DNA of 64,000 nucleotides. Source: Macrothele yani (taxonomy: Eukaryota > Arthropoda > Arachnida > Araneae > Macrothelidae). The stretch lies in NCBI GenBank assembly GCA_039090855.1, contig CM077010.1:43356905-43420904 (forward strand). The letters are read 5' to 3'. Shown here piece after piece: positions 10,871 through 20,820 of this stretch (position 1 is its first letter; every line of letters begins with the position of its first letter). Made by a program: the position numbers and the translations under genes. The notes beneath the pieces are model-generated. The model searched no databases. It was not told where the DNA came from and saw nothing but the letters and a program-made list of their open reading frames with translations.

Positions 10871-11881
10871 TATACACTGAACAGCAATTGAATTAGAGAC
10901 AGCTGGCGTTATGGAAATGTGGCGCTGTGGGCGGCCCTGTAAACTGAAACGACATGACGTATGCATCGATCCGACAATATAAGGAGTGATGCGACGGGAA
11001 TCAGTAAGAGTCGGATGAGCGGGGTCATCATCGGCTAGCTCTTATTGTAACAGCGGATAGACGTGCCACAGTGCAAGAAATCACTCGGCAATTTAACGCT
11101 GGTGCACAAAAACGTCTAAGCAGCCACACCATCCAGAATCATCTCCTCGCAATGGGGTACAGAAGCCATCGTGCCACGAGGATACCGCTGCTGACCGCAC
11201 ATCACAGGGTGCAAAGATTATCATGGGAGCGGGAACATCGCCACCGGACCCTAGGCATGTGGAAAAATGTTGCCTGGACTGATGAGTCGAGATTCACGTT
11301 GGTACATGCGAATGGCAGGATACGAGTACGGCGCAAACCACATGAAGCGATGGATCCTTCTTGCCAGCAGGGTACTCTTCAAGCTGGTGGGGGTGGCATT
11401 CTCGTCTGGGGATTGTTTACATGGACTGAAATGGTACCCCTGGTACGTGTGAGATCGTCTCTCACATGTCAACGTTACCGGAATATCCTGGACGACCATT
11501 TGCTCCCGTTTGTGCGTCTTCAACATCCCACTGGGGATCTCATCCTGCAACAAGACAATGCATCGTGCCATCGCTCTCGAATTGTATCCGAATGGTTGGA
11601 TGAACAGTCCCCCGACGTGACCTCACTTCATTGGCCAGCTAGGTCACCTGATCTCAATCCCATCGAGTACATCTGGGATGCCATCGAGAGAGTTGTTCGA
11701 GGCTCTGACCCCCCTCCATCAAATCTTCGTGAACTGTGGGAGCTTGTTCAGGAGTCGTGGATCCGTATGGCTTCCCAACGCTTCCGGTGTCTTGTCGAGT
11801 CCATGCTGAGACGAATCGCCGCCGTCATCAGGGCGAAAGGTGGTGCTACACTTTACTAGACAATTGCTCTTCAGTATATTA
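10871..11881 (+). mobile_element. Tc1-like DD36E transposon with matched TIRs
   Basis: The left end TATACACTGAACAGCAATTG (10871-10890) is the inverse of the right end CAATTGCTCTTCAGTATATT (11861-11880), with TA at both borders as expected for Tc1/mariner target duplication. The element is about 1.0 kb, shorter than the ~1.2 kb of its relatives at 13.1, 18.2 and 31.9 kb. The missing length maps to the N-terminal part of the transposase, so this is an internally deleted copy that kept its ends. Confidence 0.88.
11008..11859 (+). CDS. Tc1-like transposase, DD36E, N-terminally deleted
   Basis: The frame is open from a stop at 11005 to TAG at 11857-11859; the first ATG is at 11071. It begins in the second HTH region (TADRRATVQEITRQFNAG) and holds the whole RNase H-like catalytic domain. 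Visible motifs are WTDESRF (first Asp), a QAGGGGILVWG block, LILQQDNASCH (second Asp) and WPARSPDLNPIEYIWD (Glu). I count 36 residues between the second Asp and the Glu. The C-terminus AAVIRAKGGATLY is complete. The first HTH, about 60-80 residues, is gone, so the protein probably could not bind its ends normally although the catalytic frame is intact. It is the best-preserved transposase in the window. Confidence 0.87.
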   Translation, partial: ESDERGHHRLALIVTADRRATVQEITRQFNAGAQKRLSSHTIQNHLLAMGYRSHRATRIPLLTAHHRVQRLSWEREHRHRTLGMWKNVAWTDESRFTLVHANGRIRVRRKPHEAMDPSCQQGTLQAGGGGILVWGLFTWTEMVPLVRVRSSLTCQRYRNILDDHLLPFVRLQHPTGDLILQQDNASCHRSRIVSEWLDEQSPDVTSLHWPARSPDLNPIEYIWDAIERVVRGSDPPPSNLRELWELVQESWIRMASQRFRCLVESMLRRIAAVIRAKGGATLY

Positions 11882-12340
11882 TACAAGATTTCTGATGGGT
11901 CCAAAAATTATTTTTCAATATGTTTACTACCTCTTCCTATACTTTCTTGTAATTAGCCCTCACTGTCTTTCCAAAAATATTTTTTTTGTTTATTTCATTT
12001 TCTATATGGTTTTATGAAACATTCTAGATGAACCTCTTCTTAGAGTCTTCTAAAAGAGTGTTTCAAGAAAAAATTGTACGTAACCTGATTCAGGTGAAAA
12101 TTCCTGGTCGGACACCCACCCGCAAAGTAGAAGTGAGAGCCCTTTTTGAAAGAATGTTTTTAAGTTTAAAACTATAAAATAGTTAACCTAATTGAATTAC
12201 AAATAAGTTTTTTAGCATGAAACTGAATGAATGAATTGAAACAAATGATAGGGAAAATAATAAATCCCTTCCATCTTTAGTAAACCCTCATATTCGGCTT
12301 TTTGTGAAGTCCCATATGAGAAAACAAATAAAGAAACAGA
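11882..12340. other. No gene recognised
   Basis: AT-rich spacer between transposon copies; nothing supported. Confidence 0.5.
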
Positions 12341-13060
12341 ACAGCTCTCGATGAACTGGAGCTACAGGAATTGCTTGCATTTCGTCTTGCAAAGCTGATG
12401 CCAGAAAGGAGAGCGAAGATGGTCATTGTGGTTGATTTCGTACCCGTCGCTCCAGTTCATCGCAGAGGTGTTCTGTGGAAATAAGATCAGCACTCTGAGC
12501 AAGTTAGTCTAACAATTCCCCCTCATTTTCAAGAACCCAATCCTGCACACGCCATTCAGTGTGCTCGGTCTTGTTGGAAGAAACAAGTCATTTCCATAAC
12601 ACTGCCACATTGTTTGTAGGGCAGAATCATCTCCAGTCATCCAAGGTTCAGTACCTATGTTTTTTCGGGTAGTTGAAGCGTACAGTCAAGTGATCTGGCG
12701 ATAGCAATAGGACTGCGGCTAATGATCGCTTGGCTGTCTTAAAGGATATCTTTCTGGGATCTCCCTTGTTGAAGTCGGCATGATTTGTGCCACTGTCTCT
12801 CTCCTGTAGGTTGCAAACATGCAAGACTCACGTGGACAGCCACATTCATCCATCACCTATCTCCGCCCACAGCGTTGTGCACAATGTGCTCTTATTCCAT
12901 AAGCAGAGTATTCCACAAACAATCTTGATACTGTCCAACGGAGATACAGCAATTCCTGTGCCACCTCCGCGATTGACAGGCACATGCGTCGGGCACTGAC
13001 TAACATCCCGCTTTCAAAATCAATTAACTCACGACGTTTATCCACACTAACATTGAATTA
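12341..13060 (-). pseudogene. Degenerate Tc1-like transposase remnant
   Basis: The minus strand opens at 13045 with MDKRRELIDFESGMLVSARR and MCLSIAEVAQELL, the first HTH of a Tc1-type transposase and close in layout to the N-terminus of the adjoining element (MASGRELSEFERGRVVAARR). Farther along, the minus strand gives scattered frame-broken matches, for example the plus-strand AGATCAGCACTCTGAGCAAG resembling the usual coding for the SPDLNP-type block. The catalytic residues cannot be placed. A 14-bp inverted pair CGATGAACTGGAGC / GCTCCAGTTCATCG (12349 and 12451) sits at its far end. Confidence 0.5.
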
Positions 13061-13097
13061 CCCACTATAAGAATGCAGTGATGCACTCCATCCTATA

Positions 13098-14306
13098 TAC
13101 ACTGAACTGCCCAAAGTCATGAGACACGTTCCTCGTATCGTGTAGGACCTCGTCTAGCCCGGCTAGGTGCAGCAACTCGACGTGGTACCGATTCAACAAG
13201 TGGCTGAAAGACTTCTGGAGAGATATTGAGCCATGGCGTCCGTACAGCCGCACACAGTTCCCTGGTATTTGTAGGTGCAGGATCTTGGGTGCGAATGGAC
13301 CTTTCCACCACGTTCGATAATTGTTCTATTGGGTTCATGTCGGACGAACGTGGTGGCCACACCACCAGTCGGAACTGAACAGACTGCTCCTCAAACAAAT
13401 TATAGACAACTTGGGGCCGATGATATGGTGCATTGTCCGCCAGAAAAATGCCATCGTTGTAGGGATACATGAAGTCCATGAAGGGCTGCAAATTGTCACC
13501 CAGCAAAGCCATTTCCGGTTGATGACGTGTTTGCGGGAGACTAGAGGACCCAAACCGTGCCCCGTAAAGACACCACACACATGTATTGAACCACCACCAG
13601 CTTGCACACAGCCTAGTTTACAGCTTGGGTAAATGGTCTCATTGGATCTGCGACACATTAGAAACCTACCATCAGCTCACAACAACTGGTAGCGTTACTC
13701 ATCGGACCACGCCACATGTTGCCAGTCGTCCAGGATCCAATTACCAAATTAACGAGCCCAGGTGATGCACTGTGTCCGATGTCGTGGTGTTAACAAAAGC
13801 ACTCTGGTGGGTCTTCTGCTCCCATACCCCATGGACGCTAAATTACGCTGCGCTGACCTATTGGATATGTCTCTTGTACCTTCTGCACTGAATGTGGATG
13901 TTATTTGAATCAGTGTCACTTGTCTGTTAGCATGGATAGTCTTAGTCAGACGCCGCTAGTCTCGGTCATTCAGCACCAGTGGTCGGCCACTGGGCTGTCC
14001 ACGGTAGGTGGTAATTCCTTCCATGAGGTACTCTCGGTACACATGTGACACCGTGAAAGGTGGAATATTCGCACAACTTCGGAAAGCGAATATCCCATCC
14101 GTCTAGCTGCCACCACCCTGCCACGTTCAAACTCCGATAATTCACGTCCACTAGCCATAGCTCTACTGGCGGTTGTTCAAACTGATCCACTATATTACAC
14201 CTAGCAACTGATAAATATCGCGGCATGCGTCGAAGCTTTTATATGACGTCAGCGCCTGGTAAAAGAATTTATACTGCTATCCCACGAATTTGGGCTCTTC
14301 AGTGTA
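13098..14306 (-). mobile_element. Tc1-like DD36E transposon, full length
   Basis: The ends are TA+CACTGAACTGCCCAAAGTCA (13098) and, inverted, TA+CACTGAAGAGCCCAAATTCG (14306), giving a 1209-bp element with TA borders. The first bases, CACTGAA..GCCCAAA, resemble those of the 10.87-kb element. The transposase gene fills the inside on the minus strand. Confidence 0.88.
13117..14158 (-). pseudogene. Tc1-like transposase, DD36E, frameshifted
   Basis: It starts at ATG 14158 with MASGRELSEFERGRVVAARR (first HTH). The frame then breaks repeatedly. A middle segment (13335-13658) has CVQAGGGSIHVCGVFTGHGL, and a C-terminal segment (13117-13578) has FLADNAPYHRPQ (second Asp) and WPPRSSDMNPIEQLSNVVER (Glu), 36 residues apart. 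The terminal block VESVPRRVAAPSRARRGPTR is present. All parts are in order, so the gene is full length but inactivated by indels. Confidence 0.85.
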
Positions 14307-15479
14307 CATGCAAAGTGGTGGGTTCGTCCACTAGCGTAAGGGTTGCAGCATTTGCCGAGGAAGCAGTTATCACATTATTTGTAACCTCTCATGGTATTAG
14401 AAGGGTGATTATAACTTTATATAATTAATATATATAATTGCAATTAACGTATACCCATTTACAGTCATCTGCAGAGACAACCAATGTTCGAAACTGAACC
14501 AAACTTGGTAGCCACACTTCTCAGAACGTGAAGTAGGGATTTTAGAATTAGAAAGAAGCATGGCTCAAAGGTTGCTGCCAGAAAAAAAATTGACACTGCT
14601 AATGGAGAAAAATCATAATACACCGTAAAAAAATAAGTGGTGTGAATTCACGGAAAATCTCTGAAAATAACGTTCAGCAAAGTTGCCGATACGTGCCCGT
14701 CTTTTAACGAAATTTCCATTTTTAAACGTGTCCGGTTTTTTTAACTTCCGTATTTTCGCAGATTTTTCGTAGTCAGTAATTCCGTTTATTTAAAAAAAGT
14801 CAGTTGCAAGTTTTTGAGTATTTATGCAACATTCCGCAAAATCGAAGACGCTGATTTTTTCAGCCTTTACGACAAAGAATTGTTTCGCGCTGATAGCGGG
14901 ATCGAACTCAGTTGCGATTCGGTAATTTTTTTTTGTTGGAGCTTATTAATGCTTTGGATACGTTTTTAATTAGCTTATTTTTTTCTGTAGGAGGGCTTAC
15001 CAGAAATTAAGTATTTTTTTTCAACGTGATATTTCGAAAAAACAATATTTTAAAAGTTGAAATTTTTTTCAACTGGCTATAGCTTTGAATTATCTTCAAA
15101 AAGTGGTAAAATGTACTGTTTTTATAGTATTAGTTCACAAAACTTCTTAATATTAAATTTATTCTTGATAGTTTTAATAGATTTTGTCTTAAGCACTCCA
15201 CAGACTGATACATATAGTACATTGTATAATCCCCTATACAATAATTTAAGAACCAGGTTTCTTACGGTAATACAATATACTGTAGCTATAGCACAAAATG
15301 GAGGAAAGGGGAAAGAATATTCATTGTCACAGTGAACAGAATGTCATGCAATATGCTATCCACAATATCCGATCTCGCTACAGAACTTCAAAATCAGATC
15401 CTGCGACAGACGATTGAAATTCAATAGTTAATCAAACTTCAAATATTCCCGCAAATCTCTCCTAATAGCAAAATGGTTT
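14307..15479. other. No gene recognised (AT-rich)
   Basis: AT-rich. Around 14640-14770 there are phrases such as ACGGAAAATCTCTGAAAATA that recall the array starting at 15480, so this may be decayed array sequence. No gene is supported. Confidence 0.4.
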
Positions 15480-16230
15480 TGTCAAATGTACACGGAAAAA
15501 AATTAGAATGGAGTTTTTCCGTTAATATACGAAAGCAATTGCGGAAGAGCTTCTGAAAATTCAGAATTTTCCGTTAACACATTTTAAAAATGAATATTTA
15601 CGTCAGTATGAGAAAGAAATTGCGGACAGGTTTCTGAAAATTCAGAATTTTCTGTTAACACATCTCAAAAACGCAATTTACCGTCAACATAAAAAAAATT
15701 GCGGAAAGGTTCCTGAAAATTCAGAATTTTCCGTTAACACGTCTTAAAAACGACAATTTGCCGTCAATATAAGAAATAAATTGCTTAAAGGTTTCTGAAA
15801 TTCAGAACTTTTCGTTAACAAAAACGTAATATACCGCCAGTATAAGAAAGAAATTGCGGAAAGGTTACTGAAAATTCAAAACTTTCCGTTAACACAGCTC
15901 AAAAACGCAATTTACTGTCAATATGAGAAAACAATTGCGGAAAGGTTTCTGATAATTCAGAATTTTCCGTTAACACATCTTAAAAACGACAATCTGCCGT
16001 CAATATGAGAAAGAAACTGCGGAAAGGTTTCTGAAAATTCAGAATTTTCGGTTAACACATCTTAAAAACGACAATTTGCCGTCAATATGAGAAAGAAACT
16101 GCGGAAAGGTTTCTGAAAATTCAGAATTTTCCGTTAACACATCTTAAAAACGACAATTTACCGTCAATATAAGAATGGAATTGCGGGAAGTTTTCTGAAA
16201 ATTCAGAGTTTTCCTGGAGTACAAAAGATG
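15480..16230. repeat. Tandem array, ~81-bp unit, about 9 copies
   Basis: The landmark TTCAGAATTTTCCGTTAACA recurs with small changes at about 15561, 15642, 15721, 15802, 15876, 15957, 16039, 16121 and 16203, spacing 74-82 bp. Each unit also has TTGCGGAAAGGTTTCTGAAA and AAACG.CAATTT.CCGTCAAT. Neighbouring units at 15957-16121 are the most alike, which fits local amplification. No coding role is seen. Confidence 0.9.
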
Positions 16231-16502
16231 CGTGAAATTCGGGTCCCTTTCCGTCATTTCACAGAAAACGATGTTTAAGAATCATGCTTTGTTTATCCAC
16301 AAATGGAATTACTGAAAGTGGCTCGTGAATTCCAGAAGATGTTTTACAGTGCAACGTTTTTTTTGTCTGCTAATGTGTATAGATAGGAAGGAGTGCCAAA
16401 CTTGTATTTCCCTTCCAGTGGTTAGAAGTGTAGGTTTCCGAGCTGGATCCGACTTCGTTGTACGGATGAGACATAGGAGGTGTGCGTATTCTATAGTATT
16501 GG

Positions 16503-16607
16503 GTATTTCCCTATCTTAGAACCAGTGGCCCCCAAATTCAGGAAGACAGACTGTTTGTAGCACTCAGAGTTGCTCGTGACGGTCGTTAATCTCCGAAACA
16601 AAAAATA
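16503..16607 (+). mobile_element. SINE fragment (3' part of the tRNA-derived family)
   Basis: ACCAGTGGCCCCCAAATTCA, then GACTGTTTGTAGC, GAGTTGCTCGTGACGGTCGT and an A-rich end match the body and tail of the SINEs at 7.9 and 48.8 kb. The tRNA-like head is missing, so this is a 5'-truncated old copy. Confidence 0.7.
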
Positions 16608-17019
16608 ATTAGAAGGAGTTATGCTGATATCATATGCACATTGAAGCATGTTTGACTTCTCGATCTGAAAAGACAGTGTGCCCGACAGACGAGAAAGAGA
16701 TCGCAAACCTGCTCTTTCACGAGACATTGAAGACGTTGGTGTTGCACCCTCGTAGCAGAATCGCGGCGATGGGCGACATACGTCGCAGATCTTACCTTGG
16801 CCCTGAAGACAAAAATGATATCCCCAAAACCATTTGAAATAATTTCCAGCAGATCACAAACGCAAGTTTTTTGACTTGGTGGATAGAATCCTGTCGTTCA
16901 AACCTTTCCGATAACGGAAGTTAGACGGAGCGAAGATTTCTCTCGTATGGCAATTCATTTTTTCGCGATGTTTCCTCTGTCCGTATTGTTGTCAAATGCT
17001 ATTTTATTGTAGAAACTAG
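16608..17019. other. No gene recognised
   Basis: A short stretch with a 67-codon open frame at 16634-16837 without family motifs. Nothing supported. Confidence 0.4.
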
Positions 17020-17690
17020 CTCATAGCCCGTATCACGTACGAGTGAAAAAGCTGTGACTGAAATTCTTATAACACGAATTGCAAAATACATATACATACA
17101 TATGCATAAAACCTATATAACAGGCTACGCCTGCAATATGTCTGGCTTGTATTTCTTCAGAAGTTTCATAGGTTTTATGAAGATTGGTTTACACGCCATC
17201 GCCGTTGTCGTTCTCTATTTAAGCGACGTTTGCTTTCAGCTTTATCTTCTTCCATATTGTTTGACAATGAAAAATTCCACTGAACTAATAATTTTTTTAG
17301 TTTCCATCGCAGTGAATAAAACTATGCCATAAGTTACTTTCCTACAATTTTACTTGTTCCTTCTTATGAAATAAAATAAAACTGATTCTTTTTTTTATGA
17401 AATTACTCCGCAATGTTAAGAAAATGGAAAAAAACAGGACATAACACCTACGTAATAGAACATTCGAGCACGTGCGTGTTGCCACAGATTAAGTCGTTTG
17501 TCTTTTGAACTTTATTTTATTTTCCGATATTTAACTTTGATTTAACGTGTGGTGCGATAGCGGTGAGCTTAGTTCCGATTTCTTCAACCGGATAAAAGCA
17601 GATGGCGCTGCAAGTACTGAATGAGGTCAGAGCATTAGGGATAGACGTAACCTATTATATAGGTTTTATATCTGAGTTTTAGTTTGAAAA
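17020..17690 (+). repeat. Dispersed repeat, copy 2
   Basis: Begins near ATAGCCCGTATCACGTACGA and GTGAAAAAGCTGTGACT, continues with CACGCCATCGCCG.TGTCGT and ATCTTCTTCCAT.TTGT, and ends with the block shared with copies 1 and 3 (GCGGTGAGCTTAGTTCCGAT, ACCTATTATA). It is the longest copy together with that at 35.97-36.57 kb. No protein is encoded. Confidence 0.7.
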
Positions 17691-18175
17691 TGATGGTAAC
17701 AGTTTCCGAAAACGAAATTCAGTCAAAGCGAATGCTTCTTCCACATCGTAAATGCTTTTTTTCTTTTTTTAACGATTGCCCTTTTGTCTGTATTGTTGTT
17801 AAATACCATTTTCTTCTATCAATCTTTATGTTTCACCTCGAAAATGGAGGCAAAACTCTAGAAAAGAAGAGCAAAGGGTTCCTGATCCTAGTTATCATTG
17901 CAAATGCTATAATACCTAGCCTAGTTCGGTTGTTTTTTTCAGGCAGAATATATATAAGGTGGTCAGTCCCTTTTTTTATTTTTATTTTATTTCTACCTGT
18001 ACAAATTTTAATTGTTTCCTGCATCCGGTTACCCATCGACCTTCCGCTGATTTTTTTGTGGCACCATGATATTTGTCGCAGACGCATGAGGAACTTCCTT
18101 CGGAGTATTGCAGTTGTATGGCAGTCTCTTGGCAGTGCTAGCCTCATTAACGGCACGTGCTGGGTAATGCATTCA

Positions 18176-19431
18176 TACACCGTTGAGCCATTACATTACC
18201 ACCACCCCAGCCTAGATAAACAAGCGCGCCTGGAGACCGAACGGTGGCGCAGGTGAAGTTCACAGACCAGTATATGCAGAACCCGAGGACCAGATTTTGG
18301 TTAGTACAGTGTTCGGAGTCAGAATGGGAAAATCTGCGAATTTTTATCGGAGTCTGATAAAGGACAAATTGTGAGGGCACGGTGCCTCAAAACTACGATC
18401 TAGGAAACGGCGCGGCTAGTGAGTTGTTCACGTGCCGTTGTAGTGAGTACGTATCAAAATTTGGTGTCCAGATGGCCAAACGAAGAACTGTCGTCCAGCT
18501 GTGTGTGGTCCGCAGCACGTTGATGCCAGAGGCGAGCGGTGACTGTCACGCATTGTTCACAGCGACTGCAGTGCCACAGTGCGACAAATCACCAGCAGCT
18601 ACAACAGTGGTGATCAGGGCAATGTATCACAGCACACGGTGAATCGTAGCCTTTTGCGCGTGGGTCTGCGTAGCCGAAGACAAAGCCTGGTCCCGTACTT
18701 TGAGCAATGCTTTCTTGGGACACTTTACGATCACTGCACGTCATTGCCAACAACGTATGAAATGGGCCCAAGCTCATCGAGATTGTACGTGGATGTTTGG
18801 AAGAAAGTGAATTGGTCTGACGAATCACGATTCCTGGTGTATCACGTGGACGGCCGAACGCGGATTTGCCGATTACCAACTGAGGCTATGGCACCTGGAT
18901 ACACTGATGGACGGAAACAGGCCACCGGAGGCGGTGTTATGCTGCGGGCGATGTCTTCTTGGGACGCTTTAGGCCCCATTATCCCAACAGCACAATCCCG
19001 GACAGCTGTCAGGTATCTGGACATCGTTGCGGACCAAGTTCGCCCATTCACAGCAACTGTGTTCCATGCTGGTGACTGCCATTACTAACAGGATAGTGCG
19101 CGACGCCACACTGCCAGAATCGTCAAGGAGTGGTTCGAGGAACATGCTGGTGACTTCCTGTTAGTACCCTGGCCTTCAAATTTACCTGACATGAACCTAA
19201 TCGAACATTTGTGGTTAGACTTGGAAAAGGGGGTTCGCGTTAAATCACCACCACCCCGAAAGTTACGGGAACTGGAGGACCATCTGTTGACATTATGGTA
19301 CCAGATACCCCAGGATACCTATCGCCACCTCATCGAACCGATGTCTTGCCGATTGGCTGCTGTTTTGCTCGCTAAAGGGACTCCTACAGCTTATTAGGTA
19401 GGTGGTCATAATTTAATGGATCATCGGTGTA
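18176..19431 (+). mobile_element. Tc1-like DD36E transposon, full length
   Basis: The left end TACACCGTTGAGCCATTACA (18176) matches the inverse of the right end (TACACCGATGATCCATTAAA on the opposite strand, ending 19431), and the similarity continues through about 30 bp to ACCACC. TA borders are present. The size is 1256 bp. Confidence 0.85.
18324..19397 (+). pseudogene. Tc1-like transposase, DD36E, decayed
   Basis: From an ATG at 18324 the translation crosses frames. The second HTH region (VRQITSSYNSGDQGNVSQHT, VNRSLLRVGLRSRR) is in the open segment 18579-19088, which also holds WSDESRF (first Asp) and ATGGGVMLRAMSSWDALGP. A TAA after DCHY breaks the frame just before QDSARRHTARIV (second Asp). 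The last segment has MNLIEHLWLDLEKG (Glu) and ends AAVLLAKGTPTAY at 19397. I count 36 residues from the second Asp to the Glu. Substitutions in normally invariant positions (NAPCH to SARRH) fit a long-dead copy. Confidence 0.83.
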
Positions 19432-20279
19432 TTTTTTTACACATCTCTGTGCAAAATTTCACTTCGTGTATTGCAGCGCTTTTCTAAGTATCTTACCCAC
19501 AACGAACAGTTACAAACTGATGGCATAGACATCCAAATGACGCAATTTGATGTGGCTTTCGTGGCGCACATGGAGGTAGACGAAGGTTGACCGTGGAAAC
19601 TCCTGTGGAATGACATAGCTGCTTTTCATCTCAGTGAAACTGCAAACTTCCGAGACTGCCCTTTATAGGCTTCAGAGGACCCGCATGCGTGTCAGAAAAT
19701 TTTCTTTCATTCACCAATGGCTACCTTATGGATAAGGTCAACGAAAAGGTTTCTTATCCACTTGTGCTTCTTTGTACAAAATCATACATAGAACTGGATC
19801 TTTGCGCTTCACTCGCGTTGCGTTATTGCAACATATCGCAGAGTTTTGTTATTTCACAAATGTATCAAATAAAGTGTCTTAATACAACGATATTTTTATG
19901 CAAGAGGGAGCAAGCAACTTCTCACATCCGACAGCTCACACATTCCCAATGGCGTGTATGCACATTGTTCATCAAATATCAACTTCTGTGACTTTTGGAT
20001 GTGGGGTTAGTGGGAAAGCATGAGCTATAGCTGCAATATTTTTAACATTGCAGACTTGAAGGGGAAATTCGCACTGCATGTGAGAAACAATATTGTAAAG
20101 CAGTTGAATCCTGAGGTTGGATGCATGTTTGGTAGATTGAGTTTTTGGTCCTCGTGCAGGTTGAACAATGCTACGTTCTTCCTAAGAAACTCTCAGTAGC
20201 AGCTACCAACTCTTGGCTCCAAGGTAGGTTCCAGTATATGTTAAAATCCAGACTAGGTGAATTATTGCCGTCTTAACAC
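19432..20279. other. No gene recognised
   Basis: Spacer with a 100-codon open frame (19689-19991) of no recognisable family. Nothing supported. Confidence 0.4.
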
Positions 20280-20410
20280 GATATTAAAAAATAAAAAGTA
20301 TTTTAATGTGAAAGCAACTTGTTAAAACATTGCTTATAGGTTTAAACTACACAAGAACGTTCATGTCAGCACCGGTCTCTTCATCAGGTGTAGGTCATAT
20401 TATGCGAGCA
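20280..20410 (-). mobile_element. Possible Penelope-like 3' UTR fragment
   Basis: Read on the minus strand, CCTGATGAAGAGACCGGTGC and TGACATGAACGTTC, then a TTTAAAC / GTTTTAAC stretch, have the same layout as the 3' UTR of the Penelope-like pair at 47.7-50.1 kb (CTGAAGATGGTTCCTGGACG, AAAGAGCTCATGTTTC, AGTTTTAAC). The similarity is one of pattern only. Confidence 0.35.
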
Positions 20411-20501
20411 ATACACCTAAAGAGGGGATATGACGTATATTGTCATAAAGGGCACGCGCACTAGTGGTGAATCACCGTAACACGATGCTGAAATAGAAAA
20501 A

Positions 20502-20690
20502 ATGAAGGCTTCTGCTGCTACCTTCGACTACTCCCGATCTTTAGTTAACAAGACACTTCAACAAATACAGGAGCGAACATCTTGTGCCTTATCCAGAAAC
20601 TACAGATCTCTTAAGTATGTGGGGTCTGTACCCTATGTCCCACCAATAACTAATATCTTGAAAAATATATATGTAGACCTTTTGATCTGA
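20502..20690 (+). pseudogene. Penelope-like element coding fragment
   Basis: The open frame ends LKYVGSVPYVPPITNILKNI, which resembles the conserved segment between reverse transcriptase and the GIY-YIG nuclease in Penelope-like proteins (compare FVGSITYDPQISRTLKKICS in the copy at 49.4 kb). It lies directly after an opposite-strand 3' UTR-like piece, echoing the inverted arrangement at 47.7-50.1 kb. The fragment is short, so confidence is modest. Confidence 0.45.
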
Positions 20691-20820
20691 ACTTTGATAT
20701 AAACACCCACAATATATGGTCATTTGTCAAAAATGACAGGTATCTCATACAGATGCAGGTCTGACACGGAGTTTACGTAATCCACTGAGAGCGATCGAAC
20801 CCGCGAAGAAGGATCGAATC

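Noticed and set aside
12349..12464. 14-bp inverted pair around an 88-bp loop as a transposon
   Set aside because: Stem is short, no target duplication is seen, and it lies inside a decayed Tc1 remnant.
17684..18256. 190-codon plus-strand open frame
   Set aside because: Hydrophobic, AT-driven composition, no family motif. It overlaps the end of a dispersed repeat and runs into the TIR of the 18.2-kb transposon, so it is most likely a chance frame.
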